The position numbers were made by a program, and so were the translations under genes. Below the pieces are notes generated by a model. It searched no databases. It was given only the letters and a program-made list of their open reading frames with translations, and had not been told where the DNA came from. A DNA stretch of 38,525 nucleotides from Candidatus Tabaqchalia intestinavium (lineage in GTDB: Bacteria > Bacillota > Clostridia > Oscillospirales > CAJFTT01). Of this stretch, positions 25,171-33,397 are shown one piece after another (the stretch's first letter is position 1; every line of letters starts with the position of its first letter). Where the stretch lies: the NCBI GenBank assembly GCA_904420005.1, contig CAJFTT010000052.1:1-38525 (forward strand), read 5' to 3'.

Positions 25171-26510
25171 TGGCAGATAACAATGCAAAGCAGCAGGCCC
25201 GGGCGGAGATCCTCCGGCTTGTGGCCGAATATTGCGACACCTATCACAACACGGACCGGGAATTCACCGAGGGCCAGCGCATCCCGTATGCGTCGCGCGT
25301 CTATGACAGCGAGGAGATGGTCAACCTCGTCGACAGCGCGCTGGAATTCTGGCTGACCTCCGGGCGGTATACCGAGCAGTTCGAGCGCTCGCTGGGGCAG
25401 TTCCTCGGCGTGCCGTACTGCGCGCTGGTCAATTCCGGCTCTTCGGCGAACCTGCTGGCCTTTATGGCGCTCACTTCGCCGCTGCTCGGCGAGCGGCGCG
25501 TGCTGCCGGGGGACGAGGTCATCACGGTGGCCTGCGGGTTCCCGACGACGGTCGCGCCTATCCTGCAATACGGCGCAGTGCCGGTGTTTATCGACGTGAC
25601 GCTCCCGCAGTATAACGCCGACGTGACGCAGCTGGAAGCCGCCCTGTCGGACAAGACCCGCGCCGTGATGATGGCGCATACGCTGGGCAATCCCTTCGAT
25701 CTCAAGGCGGTCAAGGATTTCTGCGACAAGCACGGCCTGTGGCTCATCGAGGACAACTGCGACGCGCTGGGCTCGCAGTATACCCTCGACGGCGAGACGA
25801 AATACACCGGCACCATCGGCGACATCGGCACTTCCAGCTTCTACCCGCCGCATCACATGACGATGGGCGAGGGCGGCGCGGTTTACACCAAAGATCCGCT
25901 GCTCAGCCGGATCGTCCGTTCGCTGCGCGACTGGGGGCGCGACTGCGTCTGCCCGCCGGGGCAGGATAATTTCTGCCGGCACCGGTTTGATAACCAGTAT
26001 GGCGAGCTGCCCCGCGGTTACGATCACAAATATGTCTATTCGCATTTCGGCTATAACCTCAAGGTCACCGATATGCAGGCTGCCGTCGGCTGCGCCCAGC
26101 TGAAAAAGATGCCGGGCTTCATCGAGCGCCGCCGCCATAATTTCGACCGGCTCAAGGCAGCGCTGCAGCCCGCGGCCGACCGCCTGCTGCTGCCGGAGCC
26201 CTGCCCGAATTCCCGCCCCAGCTGGTTCGGCTTCCTCCTCACCTGCCAGCCCGGCGTCGACCGCAACGCGCTGGTGCGCGCCGTCGAGGACAAGGGCGTG
26301 CAGACGCGCATGCTCTTCGCCGGCAACCTCACCAAGCATCCCTGCTTCGACGAGCTGCGCCGCACGGGCGAGGGCTACCGCATCGTGGGCTCGCTGGAGA
26401 ATACCGACCGCATCATGAACGACACCTTCTGGGTCGGCGTTTATCCCGGCATGACCGACGCGCACATCGATTATATGGCCAAGACCATTCTGGAAGCGGT
26501 GATGTCGTGA
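25170..26510 (+). CDS. rfbH: CDP-4-keto-6-deoxyglucose-3-dehydrase (RfbH/E1)
   Basis: RfbH is a PMP- and [2Fe-2S]-dependent enzyme that removes the C3 hydroxyl, giving a 3,6-dideoxy-4-keto sugar. The 446-residue protein shows the E1 hallmarks. The Schiff-base lysine of the DegT family is replaced by histidine in SFYPPHHMTMGEGG (H228/H229). Cysteines C197, C259, C261 and C269 follow the CX(about 60)CXCX7C cluster pattern. The reaction needs an electron-donating reductase (E3, AscD/DdhD); none is encoded in this window. Its TGA overlaps the gtrA start (GTGA). Confidence 0.95.
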   Translation: MADNNAKQQARAEILRLVAEYCDTYHNTDREFTEGQRIPYASRVYDSEEMVNLVDSALEFWLTSGRYTEQFERSLGQFLGVPYCALVNSGSSANLLAFMALTSPLLGERRVLPGDEVITVACGFPTTVAPILQYGAVPVFIDVTLPQYNADVTQLEAALSDKTRAVMMAHTLGNPFDLKAVKDFCDKHGLWLIEDNCDALGSQYTLDGETKYTGTIGDIGTSSFYPPHHMTMGEGGAVYTKDPLLSRIVRSLRDWGRDCVCPPGQDNFCRHRFDNQYGELPRGYDHKYVYSHFGYNLKVTDMQAAVGCAQLKKMPGFIERRRHNFDRLKAALQPAADRLLLPEPCPNSRPSWFGFLLTCQPGVDRNALVRAVEDKGVQTRMLFAGNLTKHPCFDELRRTGEGYRIVGSLENTDRIMNDTFWVGVYPGMTDAHIDYMAKTILEAVMS

Positions 26511-26929
26511 GCGTGCTGTCCAAGCTGAAAGGGGCTTCGCGGCAGGAGCTGTGGGGCCTGTGCAAGCAGTTTATCAAGTTCGGGCTGGTGGGCGTGTCCA
26601 ACACGGCCATCTCCCTGGGAATTTACTATTTGTTCCTGTGGATCAACGACGCGTGGTATATCGTCGGGCATATGCTGGGCTTTATTGTCAGCGTGCTCAA
26701 CGCCTATTACTGGAACCACAAATACGTCTTTGACCGGCGCGGGCCAGGGCATACCCGCCGCCTGGTCAAGACCTTCGTGTCCTATGGCCTGACGTTCCTG
26801 CTGAGCACGGGGCTGGTGTTCGCGATGGTGGAGTGGCTCGGTATCCCCAAGGCCATCCCGCCCATCATCAGCCTGCTGGTGACCATCCCGCTCAATTTCC
26901 TGCTCAACAAATTCTGGACGTTCCGATAA
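26507..26929 (+). CDS. gtrA: GtrA-family membrane protein (lipid-linked sugar flippase)
   Basis: This is a small membrane protein of 140 residues with four predicted transmembrane segments (near 22-42, 50-70, 88-107 and 115-133) and a basic end. GtrA proteins are thought to flip undecaprenyl-phosphate-linked sugars across the membrane in GtrABC-type glycosylation. The start is GTG (26507) overlapping the rfbH stop by 4 nt. Its position in the operon with a GtrB-like transferase (29590) supports that role. The third, GtrC-type membrane transferase is absent here. Confidence 0.88.
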   Translation: MSVLSKLKGASRQELWGLCKQFIKFGLVGVSNTAISLGIYYLFLWINDAWYIVGHMLGFIVSVLNAYYWNHKYVFDRRGPGHTRRLVKTFVSYGLTFLLSTGLVFAMVEWLGIPKAIPPIISLLVTIPLNFLLNKFWTFR

Positions 26930-26942
26930 GGAGGCGCGCACG

Positions 26943-28646
26943 TTGAAGGTCAGCGATTATATTGTTTCGTTCCTGGCCGACCGGGGGGTTACAGATGCGT
27001 TCGGCTACCCCGGCGGCATGGTGACGCACCTGATGGATTCCTTCGATCGGCAGCGCGGCCGCATCCGCGCGCACGTCTGCTATCATGAGCAGGGCGCGGC
27101 CTTCGCGGCCTGCGGCTATGCGGCGGCCTCCGGCCGGCCGGGCGTGGCCTATGCCACCAGCGGCCCCGGCGCGACCAACCTCATGACCGGCATCGCCGAC
27201 GCCTATTTTGACTCCCTTCCCTGCCTTTTCCTCACCGGCCAGGTCAACACCTACGAGAGCAAAGGGACATTGCCGGTGCGGCAGAAGGGCTTCCAGGAGA
27301 TGGACGTCGTGACGGCGGTGCGTTCCTATACCAAATACGCCGCGTGCGTCACGGATCCTGCGCACATCCGCTTCGAGCTGGAAAAGGCCTGGGCGCTCTG
27401 CCTCGCGGGCCGGCCCGGCCCCGTGCTGCTCGACCTGCCGATGAATGTCCAGCGCCAGGAGATCGATCCCGCCGCGCTGGAGGGCTTCCCCGCGCCGTCG
27501 GCGCCGCCGGCGCCCGACGTGGCGTTCGTCCTGGAGGCGCTGCGCTCTGCCGCGCGTCCCTGCCTGCTGGTGGGCGCGGGGGTGAAGGGCGCGGGCATGA
27601 CGGAGACGATGCGCGCGCTCGCGGCTGCGCTGCCGGTTCCCGTCGTGACGAGCATGCTGGCCGTCGATGTGCTGCCGGCGGCCGCGCCGCGGTGTTATGG
27701 CTTCGTCGGCGCGTACGGCGACCGGACGGCGAATTTTGTGCTGGCGAAAAGCGACCTGATCGTCTCGCTGGGCAGCCGGCTGGACGTGCGGCAGATCGGC
27801 GGCAAAAAGGAAAATTTCGCGCCCGGCGCGCGGCTGATCCGCTTCGACATCGACGCAGACGAGCTGCATAACCGCATCAAGCCGGACGAGACGGCGGTCT
27901 GCGCGGATCTGCGGGATGTGCTGCCGCGGCTGCTCGCGGCGGCGAGGACGGCGCCGCTGGAGGAGAAGCGGGACTGGATCGCGGTGTGCGAGGAGATCCG
28001 CTCGGCGCTGGCGGGCTATGATGACAAAGCGCCCAACCGCATGCTCGCGGCAGTCAGCCGCCTGATCCCCGACGGCGCGGTCATCACCACCGACGTGGGG
28101 CAGAACCAGGTCTGGGCTGCGCAGTCGTTCGCGGTCAAGCCGGGACAGACGATGCTTTTCTCCGGCGGCCACGGCGCGATGGGGTTCGCGCTGCCCGCGG
28201 CGATCGGCGCGCACTATGCGACGGGCCGCCCCGTCGTGTGCCTGACGGGGGACGGCGGCCTGCAGATGAATTTGCAGGAGCTGCAGCTGCTGCGCCGCGA
28301 GTCGCTGCCGGTCAAGGTGGTGCTGTTTAATAACGAAGCGCTCGGCATGATCCGGCATTTTCAGGAAATGTATTTCGATTCGCATTATGTGCAGACGGCG
28401 GCGGCCGGCGGTTACACGACCCCTTCGTTTGCCAAGCTCGCCGCGGCCTATGCGCTGCCGTACGCGCGCGCGGAGGGAGAAGCGGGTCTGCAGGCGGAAT
28501 TTTTCCGCGCGCCGGGCCCGGCGTTCCTCGAGGTGGCGCTGCAGGGGGACACCTATGTTTTCCCCAAGCTCGCGATGGGCAAGCCCAACCAGGATCAGGA
28601 GCCCCCGATCGACCGGGCGCTTTATGACCGGCTGATGGCGCTGTGA
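26943..28646 (+). CDS. Thiamine-diphosphate enzyme, acetolactate-synthase-like (YerE-like?)
   Basis: The 567-residue protein has the three-domain ThDP architecture. The catalytic glutamate is in YHEQGAAFAACGYA (near 41-54), the central domain contains VGAGVKGAG, and the ThDP motif is GDGGLQMN (near 439) with NN near 464. It resembles acetohydroxyacid synthase, but it sits between dideoxysugar genes. There the known precedent is Yersinia YerE, which adds a two-carbon unit from pyruvate to a CDP-3,6-dideoxy-4-ketohexose. The start is TTG with AAGGAGG 7 nt upstream, 13 bp after gtrA. Plain AHAS function cannot be excluded by eye. Confidence 0.85.
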   Translation: MKVSDYIVSFLADRGVTDAFGYPGGMVTHLMDSFDRQRGRIRAHVCYHEQGAAFAACGYAAASGRPGVAYATSGPGATNLMTGIADAYFDSLPCLFLTGQVNTYESKGTLPVRQKGFQEMDVVTAVRSYTKYAACVTDPAHIRFELEKAWALCLAGRPGPVLLDLPMNVQRQEIDPAALEGFPAPSAPPAPDVAFVLEALRSAARPCLLVGAGVKGAGMTETMRALAAALPVPVVTSMLAVDVLPAAAPRCYGFVGAYGDRTANFVLAKSDLIVSLGSRLDVRQIGGKKENFAPGARLIRFDIDADELHNRIKPDETAVCADLRDVLPRLLAAARTAPLEEKRDWIAVCEEIRSALAGYDDKAPNRMLAAVSRLIPDGAVITTDVGQNQVWAAQSFAVKPGQTMLFSGGHGAMGFALPAAIGAHYATGRPVVCLTGDGGLQMNLQELQLLRRESLPVKVVLFNNEALGMIRHFQEMYFDSHYVQTAAAGGYTTPSFAKLAAAYALPYARAEGEAGLQAEFFRAPGPAFLEVALQGDTYVFPKLAMGKPNQDQEPPIDRALYDRLMAL

Positions 28647-28675
28647 CGGCGCGCGAAGGAGACGAGACGGCAACC

Positions 28676-29614
28676 ATGAAACAGGTGATCATCACAGGCG
28701 GCACGAGCTTCCTCGGACTGCCGCTTGTCCGGCGGCTGCGGGAAGCGGGCGTGCGGGTCGACGCCGTAGTGCGCCCGGATTCGCCCCGAAGAGACGCGGC
28801 GCAAGCCGCGGGCGCCCATATTCTGCCCTTCGCCCTGTCGGAGATCGACCGGCTGCGGGCGCTGGGATCGGTGGAGGACGGCGTGTTCTACCACCTGGCC
28901 TGGGACGGTGTGCGCGGCGCGGTGCGCCAGGACGAAGCGCGGCAGCAGGCCAATGTCGACGCTGCCCTGCGCGCCTTGCGCGTCTGCGCCGATCTTGGCG
29001 TGCGCGCGTTTGTCTGCGCGGGCTCGCAGGCCGAATACGGCCGCACGACAGGCCCTATCATAGAAGGGGAGAGCCGCGAAGCGCCCGACACGGCCTATGG
29101 CCGGGCCAAGCTGCGGCTGTGCCGGGAGGCGGCGGACTTCTGCCGTGCGCGCGGCATCCGGTTCGTGTGGGCGCGTGTGTTCAGCGTTTATGGCCCGGGC
29201 GATTTCGAGGGCAGCCTCGTGATGAGCGCGTTGCGGCGCATGTTGGCCGACGAGCCGGTCGCGCTGACCGACTGTACGCAGCGTTGGGATTTCCTGCATG
29301 TGCGCGACGCGGCGGCTGCGCTGCATCGATTGGGCGAGCGGGAGGACGCCGCGGGCTTGTTTCATGTGGCGTCGGGAGAGTCCCGTCCGCTGCGGGCGTT
29401 CGTCGAGGAGATGCGCGCGGTCAGCGGTTCGCACAGCCGGCTGTGCTTCGGGGAGATCCCGCAGCCGCCGGGCGGCCCCGTCAGCCTCGAGACGCAGCCG
29501 CGCCGCCTGCGCGCGCTGGGCTGGCGGCCGCAGGTGCCGTTTGCCGACGGGATCGCCGAAACGGCGGAAAGCATACGGGAGGACGTCAAATGGACAAAAC
29601 AATCAGTATTTTGA
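28676..29614 (+). CDS. NAD(P)-dependent extended SDR, sugar reductase/epimerase
   Basis: The 312-residue extended short-chain dehydrogenase has a cofactor loop TGGTSFLG (7-14) and catalytic YGRAK (near 140). In this operon it would reduce the 4-keto group of the CDP-dideoxysugar, as RfbJ/abequose synthase or paratose synthase do, or reduce the branched product, as YerF does. The ATG at 28676 matches the SDR N-terminus, although AAGGAG is 15 nt away. A GTG at 28643 overlapping the previous stop is an alternative. Its end overlaps the next gene by 25 bp. Confidence 0.82.
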   Translation: MKQVIITGGTSFLGLPLVRRLREAGVRVDAVVRPDSPRRDAAQAAGAHILPFALSEIDRLRALGSVEDGVFYHLAWDGVRGAVRQDEARQQANVDAALRALRVCADLGVRAFVCAGSQAEYGRTTGPIIEGESREAPDTAYGRAKLRLCREAADFCRARGIRFVWARVFSVYGPGDFEGSLVMSALRRMLADEPVALTDCTQRWDFLHVRDAAAALHRLGEREDAAGLFHVASGESRPLRAFVEEMRAVSGSHSRLCFGEIPQPPGGPVSLETQPRRLRALGWRPQVPFADGIAETAESIREDVKWTKQSVF

Positions 29615-30552
29615 TTCCGACTTATAACGAACAGGAAAACGTTGAACCGCTGACGAAGGCTATTCTCGACGTGTTCGCCAAGGAGCTGCCGGCGTACCGG
29701 TACGAAATCGTTTTTATCGACAACTGCTCCACCGACGAGACGCGGCCGATCCTCACACGCCTGTGCGCCGAGAATCCGAATATCAAGGCCATCTTCAACG
29801 CCAAAAATTTCGGGCAGTTCAACTCCCCCTATTACGGCCTGTGCCAGACGACGGGCGACGCAACGATCCTGCTGTGCGCCGATTTTCAGGACCCGGTCGA
29901 GATGATTCCCCAGTTCGTGCATGAATGGGAGCAGGGCTATAAAATCGTCTGCGGCATCAAGGCGACCAGCCGGGAAAATAAATTCGTTCGCTTGCTGCGC
30001 ACCTGCTATTACAAGCTCATCCGGAAGATGTCTTCCGTCGAGCAGATCGAGCATTTCACGGGCTTTGGCCTGTATGACCGGTCGTTCATCGACGTGCTGC
30101 GCCAGCTCGACGACCCGACCCCCTTCCTGCGCGGCATCGTGGCCGAGCTGGGTTATAAGCGCAAGGACATCCCCTATGAGCAGCAGCGGCGCCGCGCCGG
30201 CAAGACCAAAAACAACTGGTACAGCCTTTACGATGCGGCGATGCTCAGCTTCACGTCCTATACCAAGATCGGGCTGCGCATCGCGACCATCGTCGGATTC
30301 GTGCTGTCGCTGCTGAGCCTGCTGATCGCTCTGGTGTATCTCATCCTCAAGCTGGTGTTCTGGGACACCTTCGCCGCCGGCACGATGCCCATCCTGCTGG
30401 GGGTGTTCGTGTTTTCCTCTGTGCAGCTGTTTTTCATCGGGCTGCTGGGGGAATATGTCATGAGCATCAACGCGCGGGTTATCCACCGGCCGCTCGTGAT
30501 CGAGGAAACGCGCCTGAATTTTGACAAGCCGGACAAATCTGCCGATCGATAA
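29590..30552 (+). CDS. GtrB/DPMS-like family 2 glycosyltransferase
   Basis: The 320-residue GT2 enzyme has the nucleotide-binding start SILIPTYNEQ (5-14), DNCSTDET (near 42-49) and a CADFQDP metal motif (near 97-103). Two C-terminal transmembrane helices (about 233-258 and 268-293) follow. This layout is typical of polyprenyl-phosphate sugar transferases such as GtrB and ArnC. It likely loads the operon's sugar onto undecaprenyl phosphate on the inner face, for flipping by GtrA. GGGAGG lies 7 nt before the ATG. It is the last gene before a terminator at 30602-30650. Confidence 0.9.
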   Translation: MDKTISILIPTYNEQENVEPLTKAILDVFAKELPAYRYEIVFIDNCSTDETRPILTRLCAENPNIKAIFNAKNFGQFNSPYYGLCQTTGDATILLCADFQDPVEMIPQFVHEWEQGYKIVCGIKATSRENKFVRLLRTCYYKLIRKMSSVEQIEHFTGFGLYDRSFIDVLRQLDDPTPFLRGIVAELGYKRKDIPYEQQRRRAGKTKNNWYSLYDAAMLSFTSYTKIGLRIATIVGFVLSLLSLLIALVYLILKLVFWDTFAAGTMPILLGVFVFSSVQLFFIGLLGEYVMSINARVIHRPLVIEETRLNFDKPDKSADR

Positions 30553-30601
30553 GATTCCCCCCAGCGGACAAGCGCTTTTGCCGCCCGCCAAATTTTTTGC
30601 C

Positions 30602-30650
30602 AAAGCCGCGCCCCGGATGGTTTCCGCCGTCAGGGGCGCGGTTTATTTTT
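30602..30650 (+). terminator. Intrinsic terminator of the rfb/gtr operon
   Basis: CCGCGCCCC (30606-30614) pairs with GGGGCGCGG (30633-30641), followed by TTTATTTTT. It closely resembles the terminator at 32796-32834. Confidence 0.85.
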
Positions 30651-30703
30651 GAAGCGGTGGATTTGGGCTAAAAATTGGAGAAATATTGAAAAAAAGAAAA
30701 AGG

Positions 30704-30732
30704 TTGCTAAAAAAGGAAACATATGGTATAAT
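30704..30732 (+). promoter_or_regulatory. Promoter P1 of the secreted-protein unit
   Basis: TTGCTA (30704-30709) and a perfect TATAAT (30727-30732) are 17 bp apart. The predicted start is near 30739, so P1 transcripts include the leader ATG at 30784. Confidence 0.7.
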
Positions 30733-30744
30733 CCATTTACCAAT

Positions 30745-30763
30745 TTGTCAAAGGGGTTGACAA
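30745..30763 (+). promoter_or_regulatory. Palindromic operator over the P2 -35 box
   Basis: TTGTCAA, five bases, TTGACAA form a perfect inverted repeat. Its right arm is the -35 element of P2, and it lies just after the P1 start, so one repressor could block both promoters. Confidence 0.5.
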
Positions 30764-30783
30764 AGGTGCGGGGGCGCGGCATA

Positions 30784-30785
<2 letters not shown>
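30757..30785 (+). promoter_or_regulatory. Promoter P2, abutting the repeat tract
   Basis: A perfect TTGACA (30757-30762) and CATAAT (30780-30785) are 17 bp apart. The -10 box overlaps the leader ATG and touches the GACA tract, so the +1 falls inside the repeats. Confidence 0.7.
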
Positions 30786-30957
<172 letters not shown>

Positions 30958-30996
30958 GCAGGCAGCAGGAAAATTTTAGATGAAAGGATGTTGGCT

Positions 30997-32703
30997 ATGA
31001 AAACAGGAAATTGGCAAAAAGGACTGGCAATGCTGCTCGGACTTGCGCTGGGCGCGGGGCTGGCCGGCGGAAGTGTCTTTGCGCAGGGGACGGAAGCCGG
31101 CCGGTCGGCGGGCAACGTCGTGTATATCAGCGACGCGGGTGCAGACACCAACGACGGCGCTACTGCACAGACGTCGGTGCAGACCTGGACGAGGGCCTAT
31201 GAATTGCTGCAGGATGGCGGCACCATCGTGGTGGCCGGCGACAGCACCGTGCCGGACAGCACGCAGCCGCTGCCGGCGAAAACGGCGACCATTACGGGCG
31301 CCTATGATGGCAACGATTACGAGGCGCGGCTGTTGCCCGGCACGGATATGTTCGTCGGGCTTTCCTTTGGCGCGGACACGCTGCTGGATCATTTGACCAT
31401 CGATTGCAGTGGAAATGAAAAGCAAGACTGCGCCTTTCAGCTCTATGCCAACGGACAGGATCTCACGATAGGGGAGAATGTGGAGACCATTCCCTATCCC
31501 AACGACACGGTGTCGCCCTATCCCTGCGTGACGGCGGGCGGGACAAACCTCGCGCCGGAGGCGACTGAATGCGGGACGATCGTTATCCGGAGCGGGCATT
31601 ATTCTGAGATCATCCCCAATGGCTGGTATAACGAGTCAGGTGCGGGGGCGGAAATCTATCTCTCCGGCGGGGTGACGGTGGATTACCTCAACTATACCGG
31701 AGAGAGCACCGAGGCGCAGTTCTATGTGACGGACGGCTCCGAGGAAAATCCGACGGTGATCCTGGAGATGGACAATTGGGCCACGATCAAGCAGCTGACC
31801 GTGCAGCAGGGCGGCTATCTGCAGCTCGCGGGAGACGGCGCGATCCGGGAGGGCGCGATCACGAACCTGGCGGTGGAAGCGGGCGGTACCCTTGCGCTGG
31901 AGGGGTCGCTCACGGAAGCGGTCACGGGGGATTTTTCCGGCGGCGGTACGCTGCGCCTGCCTTCCGGTGAAAGGGTGCATATCCCCGGCGCCATCACGGG
32001 CGACACTGCGCTGTCGCTTCTGCCCGGAGACGGCACAGGGGAGGGCTTCCTTGACGGCCTGGCGCTGGGCACCTATATCACCGGCGGGGAAGCCAGCACA
32101 GCGGATTTTACGTTGCAAAACGAGGTCGGCGCGACAATTGTGCGCGTCTCTGACGGCGACGGGACGAAATGGGATCTTGTGCCAGCCTTTACCGTCACCT
32201 ATACCGACGGTGTGGAAGGGGAGGAAATCTTTGCCGACCAGGTGATCTCCCGCCTGCCCGCTGGAACCCAAACGCCGGCTTTTGACGGGGCGCCTGTCCG
32301 GCCGGGATATCGCTTTACCGGTTGGTCGCCGGCACCGGCCGCGACAGTGACGGCTGACGTCGTCTACACTGCGCAGTGGGAGCATGTGCATGCTTGGTCG
32401 GAGGACTGGAGCAGCGATGAACAGCAGCATTGGCATGGATGCGAATATTGCCAGGAAAAAGACGCCGTCGCAGCGCATGCGTTTGGCGAATGGAAAGTGA
32501 CGAAAGAGCCGACCGCGACGGAAAAAGGTCTGCGGGAAAGAAGTTGTTCGGTCTGTGGCTACAGCCAGACGGAAGAGATGGATCAGGTGGCCGAGGTGCC
32601 GGGAACAGGAGCCGATGTGCCCGCTGCGCTGTATTTCCTGCCCGTAGTTGGGCTGGCGGTCCTGGCGCTTTCCCGGCGCAAAGGGATGCCCGGAGATCGG
32701 TAA
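30997..32703 (+). CDS. Secreted, probably wall-anchored surface protein
   Basis: The 568-residue protein has a signal peptide (basic MKTGNWQK, hydrophobic core to about residue 24, likely cut after SVFA). A long beta-rich region follows (about 40-390, beta-helix-like with many Gly/Thr/Leu turns). An InlB-type beta-grasp repeat lies at about 395-460 (FTVTYTDG to GYRFTGWSP and VVYTAQW). A Cys/His-rich pair, HWHGCEYC and CSVCGYSQ, comes next. The end reads VPGTGAD, a hydrophobic helix and SRRK, which resembles an xPxTG sortase signal. The ATG at 30997 has AAAGGATG upstream. It is probably an adhesin-like protein; its ligand is unknown. Its expression may be controlled by the repeat tract upstream. 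Confidence 0.85.
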   Translation: MKTGNWQKGLAMLLGLALGAGLAGGSVFAQGTEAGRSAGNVVYISDAGADTNDGATAQTSVQTWTRAYELLQDGGTIVVAGDSTVPDSTQPLPAKTATITGAYDGNDYEARLLPGTDMFVGLSFGADTLLDHLTIDCSGNEKQDCAFQLYANGQDLTIGENVETIPYPNDTVSPYPCVTAGGTNLAPEATECGTIVIRSGHYSEIIPNGWYNESGAGAEIYLSGGVTVDYLNYTGESTEAQFYVTDGSEENPTVILEMDNWATIKQLTVQQGGYLQLAGDGAIREGAITNLAVEAGGTLALEGSLTEAVTGDFSGGGTLRLPSGERVHIPGAITGDTALSLLPGDGTGEGFLDGLALGTYITGGEASTADFTLQNEVGATIVRVSDGDGTKWDLVPAFTVTYTDGVEGEEIFADQVISRLPAGTQTPAFDGAPVRPGYRFTGWSPAPAATVTADVVYTAQWEHVHAWSEDWSSDEQQHWHGCEYCQEKDAVAAHAFGEWKVTKEPTATEKGLRERSCSVCGYSQTEEMDQVAEVPGTGADVPAALYFLPVVGLAVLALSRRKGMPGDR

Positions 32704-32795
32704 TCCCAACGGCGGCACGCCCAGACACGCGATGAAGTTTTTTGTAAATAACCGTTTTCCGGTCCGTCAGAACGGCGGTTACCGGTGAGAAAAAT

Positions 32796-32834
32796 GCGCC
32801 CCGGATGGCTTTCGCCGCCGGGGCGCGGCTTTTT
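32796..32834 (+). terminator. Intrinsic terminator of the secreted-protein gene
   Basis: GCGCCCCGG (32796-32804) pairs with CCGGGGCGC (32818-32826), followed by GGCTTTTT. It lies 93 bp after the stop codon. Confidence 0.88.
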
Positions 32835-33397
32835 GGCGCCGAGGTTTGGGCTGGCGGGCGCGGGAAGGAAAAATCTCCATGGGAGAAAACCTGATTTTAT
32901 ATAGCGAAGCGAATGCCTAGCCATTTCGCGATTGGAGTTCGCGTGCCGCTTTCCTCCGAGAAAACGCCGTTGGAGCTGGTGGAAATTTCCATACGCCGGG
33001 CCGCGACGGCCGCCGCAACGAGCCGGCGGCGCCGATAAGAATGCGCAAACGGTGGGGGCACCCGCGGCCGGCAAGACGCGCCCGGCGGCTGGAATGGACG
33101 TAGGAGGCGCTTTTGCACCGGGTGGGCGGTCCACAGCCGTGCTGCGGCTTTGTCTGCGCCGCTTTGCTTCCGTTGCGCGGCTCCGGCGTTTTTGAGCGAA
33201 AATGGGCGGCTGCCTGTTGAAAATAAAAAATGAGATTTTCTTTGCGCATGGAGGGCATAGGGATATTTTTGGGACAGCGGATGTTGTATAATAAAACTAT
33301 CGTCCCGCGGCGCGGGGGAGGGAAGGGCTTCCCGGAGATGTCCGGGGAGGATGCTATCGTCCCGCGGCGTGGGAAGGGGAAAAGGAGGCGCGGAACA
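32835..33397. other. Spacer before the radical-SAM gene
   Basis: It contains a 34-bp stretch (33078-33111) repeated with three changes at 38227-38260, an AT-rich promoter region with TATAAT at 33287-33292 but no good -35, and two copies of a palindrome-bearing repeat (33297-33373). No gene is supported. A short minus-strand frame ending at 32897 is composed of nonsense-like sequence. Confidence 0.5.
33297..33373 (+). repeat. Duplicated palindromic box in the radical-SAM gene leader
   Basis: CTATCGTCCCGCGGCG occurs at 33297-33312 and 33354-33369, 57 bp apart. Each copy runs into a short palindrome (CCCGC GGC GCGGG; one base differs in copy two). Both lie between the -10 TATAAT (33287-33292) and the ribosome site, so they are in the transcribed leader. 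Confidence 0.7.

Noticed and set aside
32897-33030. Minus-strand protein tail ending GTRTPIAKWLGIRFAI
   Set aside because: It looks protein-like at the end, but the rest of the frame is nonsense and no ribosome site or family is visible.
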